Of a stretch of 49,684 nucleotides of DNA, positions 7,939 through 14,016 are shown one piece after another (positions within the stretch are counted from its first letter, which is position 1; the number at the start of each line of letters is the position of its first letter). The position numbers were made by a program, and so were the translations under genes. The notes beneath the pieces are model-generated. The model ran no database searches, had not been told where the DNA came from, and saw only the letters and a list, made by a program, of their open reading frames with translations. Source of the stretch: an uncultured Eubacterium sp. (lineage in GTDB: Bacteria > Bacillota > Clostridia > Lachnospirales > Lachnospiraceae); assembly GCF_934295145.1 (NCBI RefSeq), contig NZ_CAKRAS010000017.1, positions 1 to 49,684 of the forward strand. Direction: 5' to 3'.

Positions 7939-8739
7939 ATGAGCGAGCATGTAACATATGTGGCAAACGGAGGACAGACCTACTTGCCATGTCAGGATAA
8001 CGTGAATGTACCGTTTGCAGCATACGAGAAACCGGCAAAACCAAATCCATTACTTCCGGAACTGGAATTAAATCAGGATGCCATTGATAAGGGGTATGTA
8101 CTTCCGTCACAGAAGCAGCATTTTCTCCCGGGTGTAACATCCGAGATGATGGACTGGTTCTGGGCAAACATGGAGAAAGGTTACTATCTGTGGGCTCCGG
8201 GCTCTCATAAGAAATTTACATGGGTAAAAACTCCGGTAGAGTATGGTATGGAAGCTTCTGTCCATATGATCTCTGAGGCATGTGAGCCGGGCGCAGCTGT
8301 ATTTGGCGGTGAAGGCGTAGAAATCCACAGACTGGCATTAAAAGATTTCTTCCCGTTTACCACATGTCTGAAACATGTGATCTGTGAAGGCGTATTTAAT
8401 GACCTTGGCGAACTGGTAGATTCTACGGTTCATATGTGGGAAGACGTAGAAGGTGGCTGCGTACATATCACAGCAACGGTACAGAATTCCAAAGTATCTG
8501 CACCGCCGGCATTCATCATTGATATTTTGAAAAAAGATCCGAATGCGAAGATCGTACCGAACTTCCTGACCGAGCATGAGGACTTTGAGGCAAGCCAGTG
8601 GCCGGTATTTTTACCGAAATTATATGATCTGTGGAAAAATCATCCGGATCCGTCCCAGAATGTACAGTGCTGCCTGGAAGTAGAGAAGACAGCCGAGGGA
8701 TGGTGTTATATCAAAGAAAACGGTCCGGTAAGAGTGTAA
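7939..8739 (+). CDS. DAPG hydrolase (PhlG/phloretin hydrolase)-like protein
   Basis: The 266-residue protein appears to belong to the PhlG-type hydrolase family, whose members cleave a C-C bond between an acyl group and a phenolic ring (2,4-diacetylphloroglucinol hydrolase, phloretin hydrolase). Features that support this: Y-Y-L-W-A-P-G-S-H around residues 82-90, resembling the family's W-x-P-x-x-H segment, and a late H-x-x-x-E pair at His213/Glu217, matching the arrangement of two PhlG zinc ligands. No signal peptide is present, so it is probably cytosolic. A very strong GAGGAGG ribosome binding site fixes the start. It is monocistronic and divergent from the two-component pair. The substrate cannot be read from sequence, and the family call is from memory of motifs. 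Confidence 0.6.
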   Translation: MSEHVTYVANGGQTYLPCQDNVNVPFAAYEKPAKPNPLLPELELNQDAIDKGYVLPSQKQHFLPGVTSEMMDWFWANMEKGYYLWAPGSHKKFTWVKTPVEYGMEASVHMISEACEPGAAVFGGEGVEIHRLALKDFFPFTTCLKHVICEGVFNDLGELVDSTVHMWEDVEGGCVHITATVQNSKVSAPPAFIIDILKKDPNAKIVPNFLTEHEDFEASQWPVFLPKLYDLWKNHPDPSQNVQCCLEVEKTAEGWCYIKENGPVRV

Positions 8740-8793
8740 AATATACCTGTAAAGAAGCTTTTCTATAGATATTTGAAGCTGTAAATGCTATAG

Positions 8794-8799
8794 TATAAT
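8794..8799 (+). promoter_or_regulatory. -10 element upstream of the DUF6472 gene
   Basis: A consensus TATAAT lies 47 bases upstream of the ATG at 8847. No good -35 box sits at 17 bases, so only the -10 element is called. Confidence 0.45.
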
Positions 8800-8846
8800 T
8801 TAACAGAATGGAAAGAAAAATTATATAAACAGGATTGAGGCAGAAT

Positions 8847-9044
8847 ATGAGTGAAAAGCAGAAACGCGCAGGATCAAATTGCGAATACTGTATGAATTAT
8901 GAATATGACGAGGATTATGAGTACTATGTCTGTACCCAGGATCTGGATCAGGACGAAATGTATCGGTTTATCACCGGGCAGTTTCGGGAATGTCCGTATT
9001 ATCGTCCGGGAGATGAGTACAGTATTGTAAGAAAACAGATGTAG
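8847..9044 (+). CDS. DUF6472 family small cysteine protein
   Basis: This 65-residue acidic protein has C-E-Y-C near residue 14, then a tyrosine/aspartate-rich stretch, a third Cys in Y-V-C-T-Q-D-L-D, and a fourth in F-R-E-C-P-Y-Y-R-P-G-D-E-Y. The four spaced cysteines suggest a zinc-binding or redox site. This layout matches the uncharacterised DUF6472 family common in Lachnospiraceae. The ATG at 8847 is preferred over an upstream TTG (8835) because GAGG lies six bases before it. It is a single gene ended by a strong terminator. The function is unknown. Confidence 0.8.
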   Translation: MSEKQKRAGSNCEYCMNYEYDEDYEYYVCTQDLDQDEMYRFITGQFRECPYYRPGDEYSIVRKQM

Positions 9045-9093
9045 TCTGTATCATAAAGAGCAGCAGTAGTATGTAAAAAAATATTTTTAGCAG

Positions 9094-9145
9094 AAAAGAC
9101 AGTTATATACTGAGAAAAATCTCCAGTATACAGCTGTCTTTTTAA
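9094..9145. terminator. Bidirectional terminator between DUF6472 gene and mgtE
   Basis: AAAAGACAG pairs with CTGTCTTTTT, with inner arms TATACTG and CAGTATA. A-runs and T-runs flank the stem on both sides. The genes on either side converge here. Confidence 0.88.
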
Positions 9146-9154
9146 TAGTTATTA

Positions 9155-10549
9155 TCAGATCATATGCAGCACATGGATCAGCAGCAGCCATGCAAGTCCA
9201 TAGTAAGTGATAACAGCAACCAGGTCATTGACGGTTGTGATCAGCGGACCGGAAGCAACTGCAGGATCGATTTTGATCTTGTGAAAAAACATCGGGATCA
9301 GAGTGCCGACCATGCTGGAGATCACCATAGCTACCATCAGAGAAAAACCAACGCAGCCGGAAATCAGGAATGCATGTCCCATCGGATAATGTTTTAACAC
9401 ACAGATGTACAGTCCAATAAATACGAAGGAGAGGATTCCGAGGAAAAGTCCGTTCAGGAATCCGACCTTCATTTCTTTCAAAACAAGGTTGAATTTCTGC
9501 TTTGCGGTCAGTGTCTCATCTACCAGAACGCGGATAGTAACGGCCAGAGACTGAGTGCCGACGTTTCCTGCCATATCAAGGATCAGGGACTGGAAACACA
9601 TAACAATCGGAAGTACGGCTACAACTGTCTCAAATACTCCGACCACGGAGGATACCGCCATGCCGAGAAACAGTAGAATGATCAGCCATGGCAGACGTTT
9701 TTTGATACTGGTGGATGTTTTTTCGTGCAGATCTTCTTCTGCGGTCAAACCAGCCAGTTTTGCATAATCCTCACCCAGCTCATCATCTATGGCTTCCACG
9801 ATATCCTGGGCAGTCAGAATACCGATCAGTTTTCCACTGTCAGTCAGAACCGGCAGAGAATCTTCGGCATAATCTTTGATGGTTTCGATGCAGTTATCAA
9901 TTTTTTCATGATCAGTTACATATGGATAGGAAGTACTGATGATGTTTTCCAGATCATCACTTTCTCTTGCAACGATCAGATCTTTTAAATCTATGGCACC
10001 ATAAAAATGATCCATATCGTCAATTACATAAACGGTAGAAATGTTATCATTTTCGCCCGCCTGTGCTACCAGTTCACGCATAGCCTGACGGATAGTCAGA
10101 TCTTTTTTGATAGCAACAAAGTTTGTTGTCATCATACTTCCGATTTCATCCTCATCATAGGAGAGGATCAGCCGGATGTCATGGCTGGAATCTGCATCCA
10201 GAAGTGTTACGATTTTCTCTTTTGCAGATGCTTCCATCTGTTCCAGAATATCTACCGCATCGTCAGAATCCATGAAGGATACGATCTTTGCAGCCTGTTT
10301 GATGCTGAGCTCAGACAAATACTGTGTCGGTGTTTCGAGATAGGAAAAAATCTCTGCAAGTCTTTCGGCACCGAGTACCGGGTACAGTTTTTTGCGCTGC
10401 TGTGGTGACAGCAGTTCTAATGCATCTGCAATATCTCTCTCATGATAATCATTCAGCCGATCAAGAAGAACCTCATTTTTTAACGGGCTCTGAATGATTT
10501 TCAGTAATTCTTCTGCGTAGTTTGGTCTGTTGTTTAATGTTTTTTTCAT
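9155..10549 (-). CDS. mgtE: Magnesium transporter MgtE
   Basis: MgtE is a homodimeric Mg2+-selective channel gated by intracellular Mg2+. The 464-residue protein has the standard order: an N-terminal superhelical domain (about 1-135, with repeated D-A-V-D-I-L-E and S-P-Q-Q-R-K-type segments), a CBS pair (about 140-265), the long connecting helix, and five membrane helices from about residue 290 to the end, including the conserved S-S-V-V-G-V-F-E and M-A-G-N-V-G-T-Q-S pore regions. The start at 10549 is supported by AGGAGG nine bases upstream. The gene stands alone. A folded element on its upstream side (10644-10715) may control it. The family and function are secure. Confidence 0.96.
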   Translation of the reverse strand: MKKTLNNRPNYAEELLKIIQSPLKNEVLLDRLNDYHERDIADALELLSPQQRKKLYPVLGAERLAEIFSYLETPTQYLSELSIKQAAKIVSFMDSDDAVDILEQMEASAKEKIVTLLDADSSHDIRLILSYDEDEIGSMMTTNFVAIKKDLTIRQAMRELVAQAGENDNISTVYVIDDMDHFYGAIDLKDLIVARESDDLENIISTSYPYVTDHEKIDNCIETIKDYAEDSLPVLTDSGKLIGILTAQDIVEAIDDELGEDYAKLAGLTAEEDLHEKTSTSIKKRLPWLIILLFLGMAVSSVVGVFETVVAVLPIVMCFQSLILDMAGNVGTQSLAVTIRVLVDETLTAKQKFNLVLKEMKVGFLNGLFLGILSFVFIGLYICVLKHYPMGHAFLISGCVGFSLMVAMVISSMVGTLIPMFFHKIKIDPAVASGPLITTVNDLVAVITYYGLAWLLLIHVLHMI

Positions 10550-10620
10550 CTCATTTCCTCCTGACAGCCCTTAGATACAGTTGAAATCTTTTTTAATGAA
10601 ATGAAGAATCCACCCGTATT

Positions 10621-10720
10621 TTTGAAAAAAAGGCATAAAAAATCACCGCTTTACGAAATTCCGAAAGCAAACGTTACAGTTACTACTGTGCAGTATAGGA
10701 ATTCTTTATGCGGTGGGAGT
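10621..10720 (-). promoter_or_regulatory. Structured leader or attenuator upstream of mgtE
   Basis: Read on the minus strand: CACCGC (10715-10710) pairs with GCGGTG (10649-10644), and inside it AATTCC pairs with GGAATT. In the loop ACAGT pairs with ACTGT over four bases. Immediately after the outer stem come TTTTTT and then a second T-run (10628-10621). The whole looks like a folded RNA ending in a terminator, about 75-95 bases before the mgtE start. I could not match it to the M-box (ykoK) Mg2+ riboswitch consensus. It could be an attenuator for mgtE or simply the terminator of the small ORF upstream. Confidence 0.5.
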
Positions 10721-10858
10721 AAATTGAATAAAGTTATAGAGATTAACGCGCAGTCCAAGTGAGAAAATGAATATGTAATATATATAAATTAAAATGAACT
10801 GGCATTCTGTATAGTTTTATATCAATCTTATATTCAGTTGGAAATGAAAATGCAGGAA

Positions 10859-10948
10859 TCAGTGAATTACATGGAACAGCTGCATATTCAGTTTCCATTG
10901 TCTGCCACCGCAGATCATACTTCGTCCTGTACTATCACAATTGTCCAT
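10859..10948 (-). CDS. 29-residue peptide upstream of mgtE
   Basis: A short ORF of 29 codons starts with ATG at 10948 and ends with TGA at 10859. It has an excellent ribosome binding site, AGGAGG, seven bases before the ATG. The peptide begins M-D-N-C-D-S-T-G-R, has a central I-C-G-G-R-Q-W-K motif and ends F-H-V-I-H; it contains two cysteines and no clear membrane segment. I do not recognise it. It is transcribed in the same direction as mgtE, about 310 bases upstream of it, with the hairpin element between. It may be a free-standing small protein or a leader peptide. Confidence 0.5.
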   Translation of the reverse strand: MDNCDSTGRSMICGGRQWKLNMQLFHVIH

Positions 10949-11356
10949 GATCACACCTCCTGTTAAAATTTCAGAATGTTTTCTGTGGATGATTCCGTTG
11001 TTTATCTGCTTGTTAAGCAGAAAAGAAGAGTCATATTCTATAAAAAACTTTTAGAAAACATAAATCTGATGTATTATGAATCAAGGTTGTTTAAAAGGTT
11101 ATCCTCTCAAAACCTTGGTCAGTTTAATACGAAAAAATGGATTCGTCAAGAGAAAAATTGAATTTACGGAATTTTTACAACAATTTTAAGAAATAGTGGA
11201 TGTGAAAATGAAGCAAGATCTGAGGATATGAAAGAGAAAAAATACGGATGCTGGGGGAATTGTTTTTAGATATTACAGCCGAAAATTTTGAAGAGATTCA
11301 TTGTTAGTGCATTCAAAAAATAATAGAAGAATTGTATGATGAGAAAGGAAAAGAAA
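10949..11356. other. AT-rich intergenic stretch without a supported gene
   Basis: Between the small peptide ORF and the hydrolase gene lie about 400 AT-rich bases. One frame (10976-11161, 61 codons) is open but lacks a ribosome binding site and resembles nothing I know. I see no RNA gene or terminator. The stretch marks the left edge of the AT-rich accessory patch. Confidence 0.55.
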
Positions 11357-12088
11357 ATGAGTAAGAAGAAAAATGGAAAAAGATTAAAACAGGCAGGTTT
11401 GGTTAGCCTGATTGTGATAGCCATTATGGTGATTGTGTTCCTTGTTTATGTAAGCAATTATTATCATGTGCAGGACCGACAGGCAGCACTTGAGAGTACA
11501 GATGATGTAAAGGTAGAAGAAGTGGATTATGGCTACTTTTTCGATGGACCGGGCAATGATACAGCTCTGATTTTTTATCCGGGAGCAAAGGTGGAAGATT
11601 TGGCATATGCAAGTTTGTTGAAACAGCTGGCAGCGGACGGGATTGACTGTTATCTTGTGCATATGCCGGGCAATCTGGCATTTATGGGAATGAACCGTGC
11701 GGATAAAGTCATGGAAACATATAGCTATGAGCACTGGTACCTTGTCGGTCATTCTCTGGGAGGTGCGATGGCAGCCGTTTATGCGGATAAGAACAGTGAA
11801 AAGCTGGATGGATTGATTTTTCTGGCAGCATACTCCACAAAAGATTTGTCAGATACGGATTTGAAAGTGCTGTCCATTTATGGAAGTAAGGATGGAGTTG
11901 TGAATATGGATAAGGTGACGGAAGGACGAAAGTTGATGCCGTCTGTTTATGAAGAATTCTGCATCCAGGGTGGTAATCACGCGGGATATGGAGATTATGG
12001 TGTGCAGAAAGGCGATGGAGAAGCGGATGTTTCGGCAAAGGAGCAGCAGGAAGAGACTGCGGAGAAGATTGTGGAGTTTTGTGAGTAG
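11357..12088 (+). CDS. Membrane-anchored alpha/beta hydrolase
   Basis: A 243-residue protein with a lysine-rich start, one membrane helix at about 14-36, and an extracytoplasmic alpha/beta-hydrolase domain. The nucleophile elbow is G-H-S-L-G-G with Ser133; the likely acid is Asp179 in Y-G-S-K-D-G and the base is His208 in G-G-N-H-A-G-Y. These fit a complete catalytic triad. Related proteins are annotated only as alpha/beta hydrolases; the substrate is unknown. The start at 11357 was chosen over two in-frame ATGs at 11336 and 11339 because AAAGGA lies at good distance. It stands in an AT-rich patch and has no clear operon partner. Confidence 0.85.
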   Translation: MSKKKNGKRLKQAGLVSLIVIAIMVIVFLVYVSNYYHVQDRQAALESTDDVKVEEVDYGYFFDGPGNDTALIFYPGAKVEDLAYASLLKQLAADGIDCYLVHMPGNLAFMGMNRADKVMETYSYEHWYLVGHSLGGAMAAVYADKNSEKLDGLIFLAAYSTKDLSDTDLKVLSIYGSKDGVVNMDKVTEGRKLMPSVYEEFCIQGGNHAGYGDYGVQKGDGEADVSAKEQQEETAEKIVEFCE

Positions 12089-12207
12089 AGCAGGGTTAGA
12101 TTTTGAAAATAGGACATTTATTTCTCTACCAATAAATTTCAGAATATGCTAATGTACCAGTAAAGATAACGGCCGTGTCTTAACCAATAAAAAAGGAGTT
12201 TTGAATA

Positions 12208-12807
12208 ATGACGGATTTTGGGAAGAGATTAAAAGAACTTAGGAAAGCATCAGGAAAAAGTCAGGTTGAATTGGCAAATGCATTGGGAATCACAGTGAAA
12301 TCTATACAAAGATATGAAAAAGGAGGTAGAGCGGATACAGCTGTATTAGAGCAGTTGGCAAAATATTTCAATGTTTCAACCGATTATTTGTTGGGGACAA
12401 AGGGGTACACAGAAATACAAAAAGAGCGGGAAGAAAAGTTAAAGGGAGGAGATGAATTATATAAAAATTACGTCAGATGTATAAATGACTACGAGATAGA
12501 CGAAGACGCAGAATATTATTGGATAACATTAGAAGACAATTTGGTTGGAGGTCAAACAGAATGGGTTCGTTGGGTGGATCTAAAATGTACCATTGAGATT
12601 AGAAGGTTACGTCCAGTTAAACCAAGAGCATGTATTGAAGCATGTACAGAACTATATGGGAAACCGATGGTAATTAATAGTGAATTGAATGCAGCGACTT
12701 TTCGAGTATATGGAGGACACGCATTTGTAAGAAAGGATATAGGTGAAAAGTATTTGCCGGAATTTTTTAAAAACTATATAGTAAAAAATGGAAAAATCTA
12801 CTGCTAG
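12208..12807 (+). CDS. XRE-family transcriptional regulator with unknown C-terminal domain
   Basis: The 199-residue protein has an N-terminal helix-turn-helix of Cro/CI (XRE) type: F-G-K-R-L-K-E-L-R at the start, S-Q-V-E-L-A-N-A-L-G, then S-I-Q-R-Y-E-K-G, and D-Y-L-L-G-T at residues 59-64. Residues from about 80 on form a second domain, rich in aromatic and charged residues (D-E-D-A-E-Y-Y-W-I, Q-T-E-W-V-R-W-V), that I do not recognise. A strong AAGGAG precedes the ATG. It is followed by two palindromes and the DUF3791-DUF3990 genes, which it might regulate; this is inference from position. Base composition is more AT-rich than the flanking core genes. Confidence 0.85.
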   Translation: MTDFGKRLKELRKASGKSQVELANALGITVKSIQRYEKGGRADTAVLEQLAKYFNVSTDYLLGTKGYTEIQKEREEKLKGGDELYKNYVRCINDYEIDEDAEYYWITLEDNLVGGQTEWVRWVDLKCTIEIRRLRPVKPRACIEACTELYGKPMVINSELNAATFRVYGGHAFVRKDIGEKYLPEFFKNYIVKNGKIYC

Positions 12808-12825
12808 AGTTAAATATATTTTATG

Positions 12826-12854
12826 GACTATATAGTCGCTTAATTCAAATTAAG
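12826..12854. promoter_or_regulatory. Two adjacent palindromes, candidate operator
   Basis: GACTATATAGTC (12826-12837) is a perfect 12-base palindrome. CTTAATT-CA-AATTAAG (12839-12854) directly follows. They lie after the XRE gene and about 50 bases upstream of the -10 box of the DUF3791 gene. There is no T-run after them, so a terminator is unlikely. A regulator binding site is inferred from symmetry and position. Confidence 0.45.
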
Positions 12855-12904
12855 ACGCGGTCCTTATTGGAATAAAAAATAGTGTATGAACATAAAATAC
12901 TTGT

Positions 12905-12910
12905 TATAAT
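12905..12910 (+). promoter_or_regulatory. -10 box for the DUF3791-DUF3990 module
   Basis: TATAAT matches the consensus exactly. The -35 region 17 bases upstream (GTGTAT) is poor, which would suit a regulated promoter. A start near 12917 places the DUF3791 ATG at 12947 on a leader of about 30 bases. Confidence 0.5.
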
Positions 12911-12946
12911 CTAAATATAAATATGACAGAAAGGTTGGTAGTGATT

Positions 12947-13165
12947 ATGTGTGAGAAAAAAGAATTGAGTTTTTCTATATTTATGTTATATAGTCTTGCG
13001 GATAAATGGAAGATGTCTCCAGCCAAAGTGTATAAAATATTAAATTCAACCGGAATTTTTGATAACTACATTATTAAATGCTACGATGTCCTTCATACAC
13101 AGGGAAAGGAATATTTGGTAGAAGATATTACTGATTATGTGAGAGAAAAAGGGGTCAATGTATGA
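12947..13165 (+). CDS. DUF3791 family protein, first gene of a putative TA-like module
   Basis: A 72-residue protein with the DUF3791 pattern: a short helical start, a K-M-S-P-A-K-V-Y-K-I-L segment, then Y-I-I-K-C-Y-D-V-L-H-T-Q-G-K-E-Y-L-V-x-D-I near the end. DUF3791 proteins are very often encoded next to DUF3990 proteins; they are small, helical and of unknown function, and an antitoxin or partner role is inferred. The ATG at 12947 is preferred to one at 12923 because the latter lies only a few bases after the predicted transcription start. Its TGA overlaps the ATG of the next gene (ATGA), so translation is coupled. Confidence 0.82.
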   Translation: MCEKKELSFSIFMLYSLADKWKMSPAKVYKILNSTGIFDNYIIKCYDVLHTQGKEYLVEDITDYVREKGVNV

Positions 13166-13653
13166 TTGTATATCATGGATCAACAGAAATTATAAAAAAT
13201 CCGGATGTAGTACATTCGAAAAAGTACCTGGATTTTGGCCGAGGATTTTATATTACAACTTTTGAAAATCAGGCAAAGAAATGGGCAGTTCGAAAAGGTA
13301 TGAGACAGGAAAAGACAGCAATCGTTAATGTTTATGAACTATCTGAGGAATGGGATGATTTTAAGGTGTTATCTTTTGAAAAAGAGAATGAGAAATGGCT
13401 TGATTTTGTATGTGCATGTAGAAAAGGACAACCATTAAATAAAGAATATGATATTATCGTAGGAAATGTTGCAGATGATGATGTGTTTAAAACTGTAGAC
13501 ATGTATTTTAGGGGATTATGGGATAAAGAAAAAGTATTGGGTGAATTGCGATATTATAAAATGAATAATCAAATATGTATTGTAAATCAGGAAACATTGA
13601 ATCAGCTTATTACTTTTAAAAGAGCTTATGAGGTGGAAAACAATGGTAGATAA
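13162..13653 (+). CDS. DUF3990 protein, putative ADP-ribosyltransferase-like toxin
   Basis: The 163-residue protein begins M-I-V-Y-H-G-S-T, followed by D-F-G-R-G-F-Y-I-T near residues 24-32 and N-N-Q-I-C-I near 135-140. This is the DUF3990 layout, which belongs to the ADP-ribosyltransferase fold superfamily. His5, Tyr30 and Gln137 sit where the H-Y-E/Q catalytic residues of that fold would be. Family knowledge suggests transfer of ADP-ribose from NAD+ to an unknown target; activity is not shown here. It is the middle gene of a tight three-gene set, overlapping the gene before it by four bases and the gene after it by eleven. It is AT-rich compared with neighbouring core genes, suggesting transfer. 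Confidence 0.85.
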   Translation: MIVYHGSTEIIKNPDVVHSKKYLDFGRGFYITTFENQAKKWAVRKGMRQEKTAIVNVYELSEEWDDFKVLSFEKENEKWLDFVCACRKGQPLNKEYDIIVGNVADDDVFKTVDMYFRGLWDKEKVLGELRYYKMNNQICIVNQETLNQLITFKRAYEVENNGR

Positions 13654-13870
13654 GAATCAATTGGAAGAATTTTATAAGCAAAATTTGGAAAATGATATTA
13701 TCAACGCAATTTCTGAAATGAAAGGAATTGATTTACGAAAGGCACTTGATATTTATTATTCCAGTAAACTTGCTGAACAAATTTCAAATGGTAATTATGG
13801 AATAGAAAATTTAGATGCTAAGTATTTAGCTGAAGATTTGATTGAGAATGAGCCAAAGCTTTTTGAATAA
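13643..13870 (+). CDS. Small helical protein, third gene of the DUF3990 module
   Basis: A 75-residue, acidic, probably all-helical protein (D-L-R-K-A-L-D-I-Y-Y-S-S-K-L-A-E-Q-I, then N-L-D-A-K-Y-L-A-E-D-L-I-E-N-E-P). Similar small proteins are often seen downstream of DUF3990 genes, to my recollection, without an assigned role. The start is the ATG at 13643, with GAGGTGG just upstream inside the end of the DUF3990 gene; an in-frame ATG at 13628 lies too far from a binding site. It may serve as an antitoxin, but that is inference. A strong terminator closes the module. Confidence 0.78.
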   Translation: MVDKNQLEEFYKQNLENDIINAISEMKGIDLRKALDIYYSSKLAEQISNGNYGIENLDAKYLAEDLIENEPKLFE

Positions 13871-13877
13871 ATGCTGT

Positions 13878-13920
13878 AAAAAAGTACAGAACAAACATTC
13901 GATTTGTTCTGTACTTTTTT
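13878..13920 (+). terminator. Intrinsic terminator after the DUF3990 module
   Basis: AAAAAAGTACAGAACAAA pairs perfectly with TTTGTTCTGTACTTTTTT over a seven-base loop. It separates the module from uvrB. Confidence 0.95.
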
Positions 13921-14016
13921 CTATATGAATGATATACTAATCGGGTAACAATACTAAGAAAGTAAAAACATTGTAATTGATTATATAAATAGATCAGATT
14001 CACTCAGGAGGTCTGC

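Noticed and set aside
10550..10860. M-box Mg2+ riboswitch upstream of mgtE
   Set aside because: The conserved M-box sequence blocks could not be found on the mgtE strand, although a structured element is present.
10976..11161. 61-codon open frame
   Set aside because: No ribosome binding site, AT-rich, no recognisable motif; probably chance.
11228..11269. Thirteen-codon ORF with two cysteines (starts M-K-E-K-K-Y-G-C-W)
   Set aside because: GAGG lies only about two bases from the ATG, too close for good initiation, and no other support exists.
13922..14016. LexA/SOS box upstream of uvrB
   Set aside because: The GAAC...GTTC pair nearby is part of the preceding terminator stem; no separate SOS box was seen.
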